From NCBI RefSeq assembly GCF_964199965.1, contig NZ_CAXMZT010000004.1, forward strand, positions 62,001 to 126,000: a stretch of 64,000 bases of DNA, given 5' to 3'. Of the stretch, positions 26,976 to 34,951 are shown in pieces. This DNA comes from JAFIFT01 sp020051095. GTDB taxonomy: Bacteria; Pseudomonadota; Gammaproteobacteria; Legionellales; Legionellaceae. Every line of letters begins with the position of its first letter. Within the stretch, counting starts at the first letter, position 1. A program made the position numbers and the translations under genes. Under the pieces are notes generated by a model, which saw only the letters and a list, made by a program, of their open reading frames with translations, was not told the DNA's origin and did not search any database.

Positions 26976-27160
26976 CCGTATCTTAGCGCGTTTGCTGTAT
27001 TAAGAGCAAATTAAAATACCTGTCAAGGGCCCTGTCAATTGTTCAGAGCCAAATACTGATATTGTAAATAACGAAACAATAATCATTTGTTATAATTATA
27101 ATACACAGTGTGTATTTGTCGCGGGTTTTAGTCTTAAAGATTAATCCATTGAGGAACACC

Positions 27161-29113
27161 ATGGGTAAAAAAGTGATAATTTGCTTTAACCGAGAGGAAG
27201 AAAACGAGGTCAAAGCATTAGTAAGACGATTTCGAACAGTGCATGAAGACATGGGCTATGATGCCGATGATCTAGAAGTCGAAATCATATACCCTTGTGA
27301 CATTGCTGCCGGTAAATATATGACTTGGGAAGGCACTGAACCATCAAAAGAAGATAAAGAAATTCTCAACAGTTTAACACCAGAAGATACTGTTTATGTG
27401 TGGGGACATGGTGCCCCCAATTATGCTTATATACCGGGTGCATCTTATGTTGAATTAGCAGATTACCTTGAAAAAGGCCTCAATAAAGACAATTTTGGAC
27501 CCGGAAAAGGCCCCCTTAATATTAATGTCGAAACGTGTAACGGTGGGCGTGGTGGCGAACAAGGTAAAAGCAGTTTTTCTGCTCGGCTACATAGCTTGTT
27601 AGGGAAAAAAGGGATCCATGCCACAGTGACAGGCAGGTTAAAAAATGTTGTTGTTGATACTTCCTTATTGCCTATCGAAGGTATTAAAACGATTGACAGA
27701 GCTTATGATGGCTTACTTCATGCAGGGTTTACCATAGCTGACAAACGATATAAGCGCATGGCTCCTCGCAGCAAGGTCACCTACCGATGGGATCCCAGCA
27801 ACCCAGATATCCAAATTAGAGTCGACAGTTATAGGCGTTCGACGCTAAGAGGATTCATCAAATTAAAAGAAAGCATTTTAGAAAAACTCAACTCATCCGA
27901 CGTGAGGCCTTTAAATCCAGGGCAGCTACACCGAATTATGTTAACTATTGAGCTCAATCTTGCGCAATTTGATAAACCATTAGATACTAACCTGGTCAAA
28001 GAGCAGGTCCTGCAATTACAACAATACTGCCTTACTAGCGGAATAACCAGTAAAGAGTTACAGGAATTCGGCTTAGATTATTTTCTTGGATCATTGGGAA
28101 AAAAGGCAACAAAAGATGGTTTGTTAGTCGAAAAAACAGGTGTTCAAAGAAATGATCCCCTTTTGGAAATAGAAAAACAATCCTTTTATGAGTTTATCAA
28201 TGACCATCCGGCTTTTAAAGAGCTGGATAGGCTGAGTCATTTACTGCAAGAAAAAAATTTACCTAAAACAACCAAGTTGGCAGAAATCATTGGGTCAAAA
28301 GAGACCTGCGATGGGGATGATTTATATGCCACTTTCTTTATCATCGCTCGGAGCCACAATTTAATTAAAAATGATGGAAACCTGGTTGTACCTGACTATG
28401 TTGAAAAATCGATGGGAATATTAAATAAAATGATAAGCCTTGCCTATGAAAGTGATTTAGATTATACGCAAAAAATAAAAGAAATTGACGCCCTGAAAAA
28501 ACAAATGGTCTTTTATAAAAATGCGGATTATCAATTTGAAAAGATGGCTGATTTACAAAATCAAGAGCCCAAAGAAGGTGCAATCTATTTTGAAGTTAGT
28601 TCCCCTGGCATTTTGAAATATAGATTAAAATCGAATGAGGAAGAGCATGTTGATGAAATTAACATCGCTAGTTTGACAGGGATAACACAGACCCAACGTG
28701 AACAATTAATGGGTGGGGAACTATCGGTTCTAAATTCCATACAACAGCAAATACTTGATATCACTTCTCAGCGTGGGCATACGAAAAAGGAACTCACTTT
28801 TTGGGGAAAAATACAAGCAATATTCAATGGATTATCACGAGGATTTAGTGATTTTTTAAGCGAGCGTCATGAAGCGAGTAAATTAGAATTAATTGGAAAT
28901 ATTTTCTATCAACCTTATCAAAGTGTCAAAAGCACACTCGAATCTAAAGCAGAAGAAGCCAATACATTACATAAGGTGATTTATGCTTGTGAGCACCATG
29001 TGAAAACCTCAAATGTATTGAATAGACAATCGCTTTTTGACGCCCTCCACAGGGAACAAGAGCCCGCCCCTGAATTGCCACAGCCAGCGAGCAATCTGAA
29101 CAAATCCAGTTAA
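27161..29113 (+). CDS. Large unrecognised protein, candidate clan-CD-like cysteine peptidase/effector
   Basis: 650 aa from ATG 27161, with GAGGA 5 bp upstream; the frame is open to 27110 without a better site. No named family is recognised. The N-terminal 200 residues show a strand ending in HG (TVYVWGHG, His83) and a later strand ending in Cys (INVETCNGG, Cys126). They are followed by a helix, KKGIHATVTGR and a strand, the pattern of the caspase/C80 fold where this His-Cys pair is catalytic. The rest is helical and charged. The tail has a Glu-rich patch (LHREQEPAPELPQ), as in many Dot/Icm substrates. A secreted effector role is inference. Confidence 0.7.
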   Translation: MGKKVIICFNREEENEVKALVRRFRTVHEDMGYDADDLEVEIIYPCDIAAGKYMTWEGTEPSKEDKEILNSLTPEDTVYVWGHGAPNYAYIPGASYVELADYLEKGLNKDNFGPGKGPLNINVETCNGGRGGEQGKSSFSARLHSLLGKKGIHATVTGRLKNVVVDTSLLPIEGIKTIDRAYDGLLHAGFTIADKRYKRMAPRSKVTYRWDPSNPDIQIRVDSYRRSTLRGFIKLKESILEKLNSSDVRPLNPGQLHRIMLTIELNLAQFDKPLDTNLVKEQVLQLQQYCLTSGITSKELQEFGLDYFLGSLGKKATKDGLLVEKTGVQRNDPLLEIEKQSFYEFINDHPAFKELDRLSHLLQEKNLPKTTKLAEIIGSKETCDGDDLYATFFIIARSHNLIKNDGNLVVPDYVEKSMGILNKMISLAYESDLDYTQKIKEIDALKKQMVFYKNADYQFEKMADLQNQEPKEGAIYFEVSSPGILKYRLKSNEEEHVDEINIASLTGITQTQREQLMGGELSVLNSIQQQILDITSQRGHTKKELTFWGKIQAIFNGLSRGFSDFLSERHEASKLELIGNIFYQPYQSVKSTLESKAEEANTLHKVIYACEHHVKTSNVLNRQSLFDALHREQEPAPELPQPASNLNKSS

Positions 29114-29126
29114 TTAGAATTGCTTG

Positions 29127-30551
29127 CTAGGATTCGACTTTCTCGGAAACGCGGCCATAGTGATCATTAAAGCGAACGATGTCATCCTCACCAAGATAAG
29201 GACCTGACTGCACCTCGATTAACTCCAACGGCACTTTGCCGGGATTTTCTAAGGCATGAATTTCTCCAACCGGGATATAGGTCGAATGATTTTCGGTGAC
29301 TAAAAATGTTTCATTCCCACGGGTTACTTTGGCAGTACCCCTCACAACCACCCAATGTTCAGCTCGGTGGAAATGCATTTGCACCGATAAGCGGGCACCG
29401 GGATTCACCGTGATGCGTTTCACTTGGTAGCGATTGCCTTGATCAATGGAGTCATACATCCCCCAAGGTCGGTAGACTTCGCGATGAGAGTAGCACTCGC
29501 TTCTGTCTGCTGCTTTTAATTGTTCAACCACAGCTTTAACGGATTGAACTTTATCTTGATGAGCAACCAAGACAGCGTCTTTTGTTTCAACCACAATCAC
29601 ATCATCTAAACCAACAACAGCCACTAATCGACTATCTGCTCTCACCAACGAATGGTTGGTATCCTTGGCAATAACATCTCCTTGCAACACATTCCCCTGC
29701 GCATCCTTTTCGGAAATATCCCACAGTGCTTGCCATGAACCAATATCACTCCAAGCCGCATCCAATGAAACAACCACCGCATTATCGGTTTTTTCCATGA
29801 CAGCATAATCAATGGAATCTGAAGGACAAACAAGAAAAGCCTCTTTATCCGCACGAATAAAATCACTATCTTTCATAGCACAAGCCATCGCTTGCTGGCA
29901 TGCAGCTATCATCTCTGGTTGGAATTGGGTAAGCGCATTCAAATAATCACTGGCTTTAAATAAAAATAAGCCGCTGTTCCAATAATATTGCTTGGATGCA
30001 ACATATTCTTCTGCTGTTTGAGCATTTGGCTTCTCCACAAATCGGTCAATGTGAAAAGCCGACGAGGTTATCTTTTTACCACGATGGATATAACCAAATC
30101 CCGTTTCAGCATAGGTCGGTTCAATGCCAAAAGTAACCAGACGACCTTGTTCTGCTTGTTGAATGGCTTCTTCAACCGCTTGTTCAAACGATTGCTGGTT
30201 ATCGATGATATGATCAGCAGGCATCACTAATAGGTAAGGGTCTTGATTCAGTGATTGCGCATAATAGGCCGCCAAGGCAATGGCAGGGGCTGTTGAGCGT
30301 GGCTCTGGCTCGAGAAGAATCGGATGGGTAACATAATCCATCTGCCGAATTTGTTCTGCGGCCAAGAATCGGTGTGTTTCATTGCAAATAATTAATGGCT
30401 TATCAAACTGAGATCCTGACACTCTCATGAGTGTTCGTTGCAATAGGCTGTGTTCACCTTTTAAGTGTAAAAATTGTTTTGGATACCATTGACGAGACAA
30501 GGGCCACAACCTTGTCCCTGAACCACCGGCTAATATAATTGGAAGAATCAT
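29127..30551 (-). CDS. manC: Mannose-1-phosphate guanylyltransferase / mannose-6-phosphate isomerase
   Basis: The bifunctional enzyme makes GDP-mannose from mannose-1-phosphate and GTP and interconverts fructose-6-P and mannose-6-P, supplying polysaccharide synthesis. The 474 aa protein has the nucleotidyltransferase motif LAGGSGTRLWPLSR, the FVEKPN substrate motif, and a C-terminal cupin isomerase domain (about 345-470) with the conserved RITVNPGARLSVQMHFHRAEHW metal region. It belongs to the type II AlgA/ManC/XanB fused group. It converges with the candidate effector gene, 13 bp apart. Confidence 0.94.
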   Translation of the reverse strand: MILPIILAGGSGTRLWPLSRQWYPKQFLHLKGEHSLLQRTLMRVSGSQFDKPLIICNETHRFLAAEQIRQMDYVTHPILLEPEPRSTAPAIALAAYYAQSLNQDPYLLVMPADHIIDNQQSFEQAVEEAIQQAEQGRLVTFGIEPTYAETGFGYIHRGKKITSSAFHIDRFVEKPNAQTAEEYVASKQYYWNSGLFLFKASDYLNALTQFQPEMIAACQQAMACAMKDSDFIRADKEAFLVCPSDSIDYAVMEKTDNAVVVSLDAAWSDIGSWQALWDISEKDAQGNVLQGDVIAKDTNHSLVRADSRLVAVVGLDDVIVVETKDAVLVAHQDKVQSVKAVVEQLKAADRSECYSHREVYRPWGMYDSIDQGNRYQVKRITVNPGARLSVQMHFHRAEHWVVVRGTAKVTRGNETFLVTENHSTYIPVGEIHALENPGKVPLELIEVQSGPYLGEDDIVRFNDHYGRVSEKVES

Positions 30552-30611
30552 TTGACACTCATTGTGTTATCGGCAATATAATCGAAGTAATTTAGCACAC
30601 CCTTGCGCAAC

Positions 30612-30643
30612 AAGCAAAAGACCCGGACACACCCTAGGGTCTT
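30612..30643 (-). terminator. Rho-independent terminator at the end of the F-box gene
   Basis: AAGACCC and GGGTCTT form a stem that spans the stop codon of the F-box gene. On the minus strand it is followed by TTTTGCTTG. Confidence 0.6.
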
Positions 30644-31977
30644 GGTGCAAATTTCTTTTCCACCTGATGATGTCTATTATCAATGGCAGCAATATACCCA
30701 TCAATTTGAGCCATTAGATGATACTGAATAAATGCTTTATGTTTTTCACAATGGGCTCTTATATAATTTACATTATCCTGAGGATAACCCTTAGTTGACT
30801 CTAATATATCATTTGTTCGCCATAGAACAGAATCGCTACTAATTCTATTTCTATCCACGGCTATTCTTGAAGGTCGTAATTGCTTGTCAAAAGGAATCGT
30901 TAGGTCAAACCATCTTTGCAGAAGATGGGCAGGTAATGATTTTTGCGCCAGGCCTTTTGTGCTACTTGATAGTTCCGTGTGCAACCTCTCATAATCAAAA
31001 TGGAAGTTAGGCTTACCTAATTGTTCCTTTAAAACTGACTTCAAAGCTAATAATAAGGCTCTTCTACTTTGCGAGCCGACCGCATTGACTATGGCCTGAC
31101 ACATAAAGCTATCTAAATTGTAAAGTGCGTATTTAAACGGTGAAAATGACTTGAACTTTTTGCCTTGATTTTCTGAGTTATAATTTATTTTGGTTAAACT
31201 TAGTTCAGGATACTGGGTTAAAAAGAATGTTATGGCGTCTTCGTTTCCCTGGGAAATAGCATCCATTACTTTAATTAACAGACTTCTCGGTCGTATTTCA
31301 CTAGCGAATAAACTGTGGTTAACTGCGCTAAAACGACATGAGTCCTCATATGTCCGTAGCTTATCGTCAATCGCGCGGAGTATCTCAATGGGTAACTCAT
31401 TAAACCCTTGATAGTCATATGCTGCGCTCGTGTTATCGTAGGTAACAGAGAGATTAGGCTGTGTGGCGATATGAAATGCAATTTGACGCCTTAACAAGGG
31501 GTTATTTGCGCTATAAGCACACTTTTGGAAACACAGTGCCTCACAGCGCTTAAGGAACGAAAAAAACATGGCGCTAAAGGCTTTGGCATCTGGCAACCGA
31601 CTGGGATCTGAGTTTGTTAAAGTAAGGGTTGTAATATAAGGGCTTAGCTTTATGAGACTTTTAAAAAAAGTATCGCCCCCAAAATGAGCCTTATCGATGC
31701 TTACATTAACCTTAATATCGCCATTTAATTTTTTTATGCGTTCTAACGATTTAATCTCATCGTCAACTGACCAATTTCTTAAGGGAGAATAGGACAAATT
31801 AGTTGTGAGGTTAAGTCTGTGTATGGCCGTGATAAATGATAAGATAGGATCATCCACTTCGTTTAAGTCGAGAGAAAATTCGGGGCTATTATGCGTTTTT
31901 AAAAAGCAAATGAAATCAATGATATCGATAGAGTTGGTTATACGGTTACTGGGCTGGTAATCCGGTGGCAGGTCCAA
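30634..31977 (-). CDS. F-box and ankyrin-like protein, candidate host-directed effector
   Basis: 447 aa from a TTG at 31977 with AAGGA in good position. The frame is open to ATG 32085, but those 36 codons come from a family C repeat. N-terminal residues (about 60-190 in the long numbering) look like weak Leu-rich repeats. An F-box-like segment at about 228-262 (NELPIEILRAIDDKLRTYED) would recruit a host SCF ubiquitin ligase. Next is an ankyrin-like segment (LLIKVMDAISQGNEDAITFF) and an SPFKYALYNLDSFM motif that I associate with Legionellales effectors of this type. The target is unknown. The F-box call is by eye and unverified. Confidence 0.65.
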   Translation of the reverse strand: MDLPPDYQPSNRITNSIDIIDFICFLKTHNSPEFSLDLNEVDDPILSFITAIHRLNLTTNLSYSPLRNWSVDDEIKSLERIKKLNGDIKVNVSIDKAHFGGDTFFKSLIKLSPYITTLTLTNSDPSRLPDAKAFSAMFFSFLKRCEALCFQKCAYSANNPLLRRQIAFHIATQPNLSVTYDNTSAAYDYQGFNELPIEILRAIDDKLRTYEDSCRFSAVNHSLFASEIRPRSLLIKVMDAISQGNEDAITFFLTQYPELSLTKINYNSENQGKKFKSFSPFKYALYNLDSFMCQAIVNAVGSQSRRALLLALKSVLKEQLGKPNFHFDYERLHTELSSSTKGLAQKSLPAHLLQRWFDLTIPFDKQLRPSRIAVDRNRISSDSVLWRTNDILESTKGYPQDNVNYIRAHCEKHKAFIQYHLMAQIDGYIAAIDNRHHQVEKKFAPRP

Positions 31978-31986
31978 AAACTGTTT

Positions 31987-32086
31987 CCTTCTCCCCAGAC
32001 ATGGGGAGAAGGTGCCCAAAGGATGAGGGGGTTGCTGAATCAACGTTATTATTTTAATGTATGGCACATTGTGCTTGAGATGCATT
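31987..32086. repeat. Family C repeat, copy 3
   Basis: About 100 bp: CCTTCTCCCC-AGACAT-GGGGAGAAGG hairpin, GTGCCCAAAGGATGAGGGGG, and a tail GTGCTTGAGATGCATTC. It lies between the F-box gene and epmC and is read through on the minus strand as an apparent N-terminal extension of the F-box protein. Confidence 0.8.
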
Positions 32087-32104
32087 CAAAAAAGTAGGCT
32101 TTAA

Positions 32105-32647
32105 ATGGAAGATTGTTTCCAAATAGATCATCAGTATCAGGACTTAATAAACATCTTTCATGCATGCTTTTTTAAGTCGCATAATACCAAACTGGTTCGC
32201 GGCGGAAGTGAGCCAATTTATTTGCCTGCCGATAATCAACGACCCTACCATGCGATTTATTTTGCCCATGGCTATTTTAGCAGTGCATTGCATGAGGTTT
32301 CCCATTGGTTAATTGCTGGGGATAAAAGGCGGCAGCTTGAAGATTTTGGCTATTGGTATGTACCGGATGGTAGAAGCGAGTCTGAGCAAACATTGTTTGA
32401 ACAAGTTGAAGCAAAACCACAGGCGTTAGAGTGGATTTTATCCCGTGCGTGTGGTTATCGGTTTCAGATTAGCGTCGATAATTTAAATGGCGCACCGGTT
32501 GATTTGGCGATGTTTAAGAAGGCAATTTTGCTGCAAGTGAAAGCATATTGCATGAAGGGGTTACCCGAGCGTGCGCGAATTTTTCATGAGGCGTTGGCTT
32601 TGTTTTATGGTAGGCCTTTAAGTTTCAGAATCGAAGATTTTCAATAA
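32105..32647 (+). CDS. epmC: Elongation factor P hydroxylase EpmC
   Basis: EpmC (YfcM) hydroxylates the lysylated lysine of translation factor EF-P. The 180 aa protein carries the family signature HEVSHWLIAGDKRRQLEDFG, with the HExxH-like metal site, followed by YWYVPDGRSESEQTLFEQVE and KPQALEWILSRACGYRF. The length matches. The modification needs EpmA, EpmB and EF-P, none of which is in this window. Upstream is family C repeat copy 3. Confidence 0.93.
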   Translation: MEDCFQIDHQYQDLINIFHACFFKSHNTKLVRGGSEPIYLPADNQRPYHAIYFAHGYFSSALHEVSHWLIAGDKRRQLEDFGYWYVPDGRSESEQTLFEQVEAKPQALEWILSRACGYRFQISVDNLNGAPVDLAMFKKAILLQVKAYCMKGLPERARIFHEALALFYGRPLSFRIEDFQ

Positions 32648-32657
32648 ATTTATCTTA

Positions 32658-32693
32658 TTCGGTAACGCAGACGGTTACGCAAACGTTCACGTA
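32658..32693. repeat. Solo end of repeat family A
   Basis: TTCGGTAACGCAGACGGTTACGCAAACGTTCACGTA is a single terminal repeat of the family A element, without a partner nearby. It starts 11 bp after the epmC stop codon. Confidence 0.7.
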
Positions 32694-32767
32694 TGACTCA
32701 ATTTATTTCCATGGATCTCTTCGCTATCCTCATGGATTATAGAACTTTTACGTGATGCTCAACTTTT

Positions 32768-33511
32768 CTAAATATCAAGCTTCTTAAAAATATACCAGGG
32801 CAAATGTCTAATGATAAACATCAAATATCGCCATTTCCATGGGGTATAGATAACTCGTCGTCCTTTGGACATCCCTTTGACAATGTCAGTGGCAACGGTT
32901 GATACCGAGGCTAATTTCATCCCTTTTAATTCAGTTGTCATAGGCGTTTGCGTAGGGCCTGGCTTAATCAAACAAATTCGTACATTCGTTCCGACTACCC
33001 GATGTTGCAGACCTTCACTGATAAAGCTAACCATTGCTTTTGCAGCACCATAATGATAATTCCGTTTTCGCGCTTTATCGCCTGCGACCGAACTAATGAT
33101 ACCTAACGTCCCCTGCCCCTGTTCAATCATTTTCGTCACAATAGCCTCTGCAAAAAAGGCCACAGACAAGGCATTGACTTCAATGACTTGCCGCAAAGAC
33201 GTCAGATCAGTTTGGGTTTGTTTTTGTTCGCCCAATGTGCCCTGGGCGATTAATGCCATATCAATGGGCCTTATTGACAAGGATTGGATTAGCTCACCAA
33301 TGGATATTTCATCACAAAAATCCGGAAGCCGTTCGGAAACTACTTTTAGGTTAGTTGCTCGCACCGATATATCGTCTAACAAGGCCTGTAACTTATTCTT
33401 ATCCCTTCCGACCAGAACCAATTCTTGCACATCCGGTTGCCGTCCCCATAAACGAATACAGTGCGCAGCAATCGCTGACGTTGCGCCAATAACAACTATA
33501 CGTTTACCCAT
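32768..33511 (-). CDS. SDR-family reductase, DprE2-like
   Basis: A short-chain dehydrogenase of 247 aa from ATG 33511 (MGKRIVVIGATSAIAAH), with the GAGG ribosome site overlapping the end of the upstream oxidase gene. It shows the Rossmann motif GATSAIAAH, a Ser-Tyr-x-x-x-Lys catalytic triad in GIISSVAGDKARKRNYHYGAAKAM, and a basic C-terminus that may touch the membrane. With the DprE1-like gene before it, this matches the two-step 2'-epimerisation of decaprenyl-phospho-ribose to the arabinose form. The polyprenyl donor in this organism is unknown, so substrate specificity is inference. Confidence 0.72.
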   Translation of the reverse strand: MGKRIVVIGATSAIAAHCIRLWGRQPDVQELVLVGRDKNKLQALLDDISVRATNLKVVSERLPDFCDEISIGELIQSLSIRPIDMALIAQGTLGEQKQTQTDLTSLRQVIEVNALSVAFFAEAIVTKMIEQGQGTLGIISSVAGDKARKRNYHYGAAKAMVSFISEGLQHRVVGTNVRICLIKPGPTQTPMTTELKGMKLASVSTVATDIVKGMSKGRRVIYTPWKWRYLMFIIRHLPWYIFKKLDI

Positions 33512-33512
33512 A

Positions 33513-34814
33513 TCAAACCTCATCCATGACACGATTAGAAAAATTGGAACAAATTCCTGGATCACGAAAAGCTTGAAATTTTTTCAACCCAGGGTAAGAC
33601 AATTGGAAACATGCAGCAGGCATTAATGCATCCTTAGCAGTGTAAATCCTTCCTCCCATATCAACCACTTGTTGGGTTAAATTGACCAGTAAGTTTCTCT
33701 CTTTTTCATTGGCTGCAAAGTCAACTGCTAAGGTGACACCATGCATGGGAAAGCTTAAAAGCCCTGGGGAAGACTTAGCTGAAAACGTTTTTAACACCGA
33801 TATAAAGCCGCCTAAGCCAGATGATTTGATTTTGTCTAAGAGTTGTTGAAGGCCTGCTAAGCGATTGCCATAAGGGATCACACATTGAAATTGGTACATC
33901 CCTTGATGACCATAAAATTTGGACCAATGCTTTAAGCGGTCCAATGGATAAAAAAAACTGACATAATCTTTAACGCTCTGCTGATTAAATCGATTTTTAT
34001 TAAATATTGCCGCGGCCATGAAGCGATTAACCGGTCGATTAATCAAATTTCCTTTAAAAGGATAAGGCAGATCAAAGGCTGATTTTAATTTCAGTGGCCT
34101 CATTTCTCTCAAAAAATTTGCACGCATGAAAACACCCCGCCCTGCCTTGCGGGTGACACAGTCTAACCAGGCAACGGTGTAATCCCAATCCTTTTCGGAA
34201 GAATCTGCCAACTCAAAAAAATGGGCTAATGACTTAAAAGGTATTTTTTCTTGTGAAAGATAATAACTCCTACAGGGTATCAGTTGCAGTGTTGATTCAA
34301 TAATGATACCTGTTAGCCCTAAACCGCCAATAGTAGCAGCAAACATATCGGCATTTTCTTCTTGGCTACAATCCAGCGTTGTCCCATCACTGCGCACGAG
34401 TTTGAGATCAATGACATGGCAACCAAACGTGCCTTGGCGATGATGGTTTTTACCATGCACATCATTGGCAATCGCCCCGCCCACGCTTATCCATTGGGAA
34501 CCTGGGGAAACAGCAAGGCACCATCCATGAGCCATGGCAAATTGTTGAATCTCACCAACGGTCACACCGGCTTCACACCGCAGTTTTCCCTTTTGATTGT
34601 CAAATTCGATCAGCTTATCAAGCCATTGACAGGAAATCAGTGTTCCTGACTGATTTAAACAAACATCCCCATAACTGCTACCAAACCCATAGGGTAATAT
34701 GGGTTTTTTTTGCCTTTGGATCAATTCACTGGCTTGAAATCTATCCACAAGATAGGTCATGGATTGTTGGTTAGGTGCTGGGCGCCCCCAGGATGCACCG
34801 ATGCGTTCAGTCAT
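33513..34814 (-). CDS. FAD-dependent oxidase, DprE1-like
   Basis: The 433 aa protein is of the PCMH-type FAD oxidoreductase group. It shows the flavin-binding N-terminal part (LPYGFGSSYGDVCLNQSG, SPGSQWISVGGAIANDVHGKNHHRQGTFG) and a GGLGLTGIIIESTLQL segment typical of DprE1. DprE1 oxidises decaprenylphosphoryl-ribose to the 2'-keto intermediate, which DprE2 then reduces. The next gene, a DprE2-like SDR, begins 1 bp after this stop codon, so they form a tight pair. A role in arabinose-containing envelope polysaccharide is inference. It diverges from the MFS gene over 137 bp. Confidence 0.72.
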   Translation of the reverse strand: MTERIGASWGRPAPNQQSMTYLVDRFQASELIQRQKKPILPYGFGSSYGDVCLNQSGTLISCQWLDKLIEFDNQKGKLRCEAGVTVGEIQQFAMAHGWCLAVSPGSQWISVGGAIANDVHGKNHHRQGTFGCHVIDLKLVRSDGTTLDCSQEENADMFAATIGGLGLTGIIIESTLQLIPCRSYYLSQEKIPFKSLAHFFELADSSEKDWDYTVAWLDCVTRKAGRGVFMRANFLREMRPLKLKSAFDLPYPFKGNLINRPVNRFMAAAIFNKNRFNQQSVKDYVSFFYPLDRLKHWSKFYGHQGMYQFQCVIPYGNRLAGLQQLLDKIKSSGLGGFISVLKTFSAKSSPGLLSFPMHGVTLAVDFAANEKERNLLVNLTQQVVDMGGRIYTAKDALMPAACFQLSYPGLKKFQAFRDPGICSNFSNRVMDEV

Positions 34815-34833
34815 CGAATTCCTATTTAAAACC

Positions 34834-34897
34834 AGCAGGTTGACCTGCTCAATTTTTATGGTTAATAATGGTTAATAAGGCTATCTGTTAGCCTTAT
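34834..34897. promoter_or_regulatory. Clustered inverted repeats in the divergent 34815-34951 gap
   Basis: AGCAGGT-TG-ACCTGCT (34834-34849) is a perfect palindrome with a 2-nt spacer. ATAAGGCTA-TCTGT-TAGCCTTAT (34875-34897) is a second hairpin, and between them is a tandem GGTTAATAA repeat. The gap separates the divergent DprE1-like and MFS genes, so operators or attenuators are plausible. Confidence 0.4.
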
Positions 34898-34951
34898 CAG
34901 GGAATATCCCCTTATTTCAAACGGCCAAAATAATCATAACATTGAGACAGA

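Noticed and set aside
27110..27160. Upstream ATG at 27110 for the candidate effector
   Set aside because: The frame is open, but ATG 27161 has a GAGGA ribosome site 5 bp upstream and starts the first strand cleanly.
27120..27160. PmrA-type two-half-site regulatory box before the candidate effector
   Set aside because: Two TTAA-like half sites are present but the spacing (3 bp) does not fit the motif I remember, so no claim is made.
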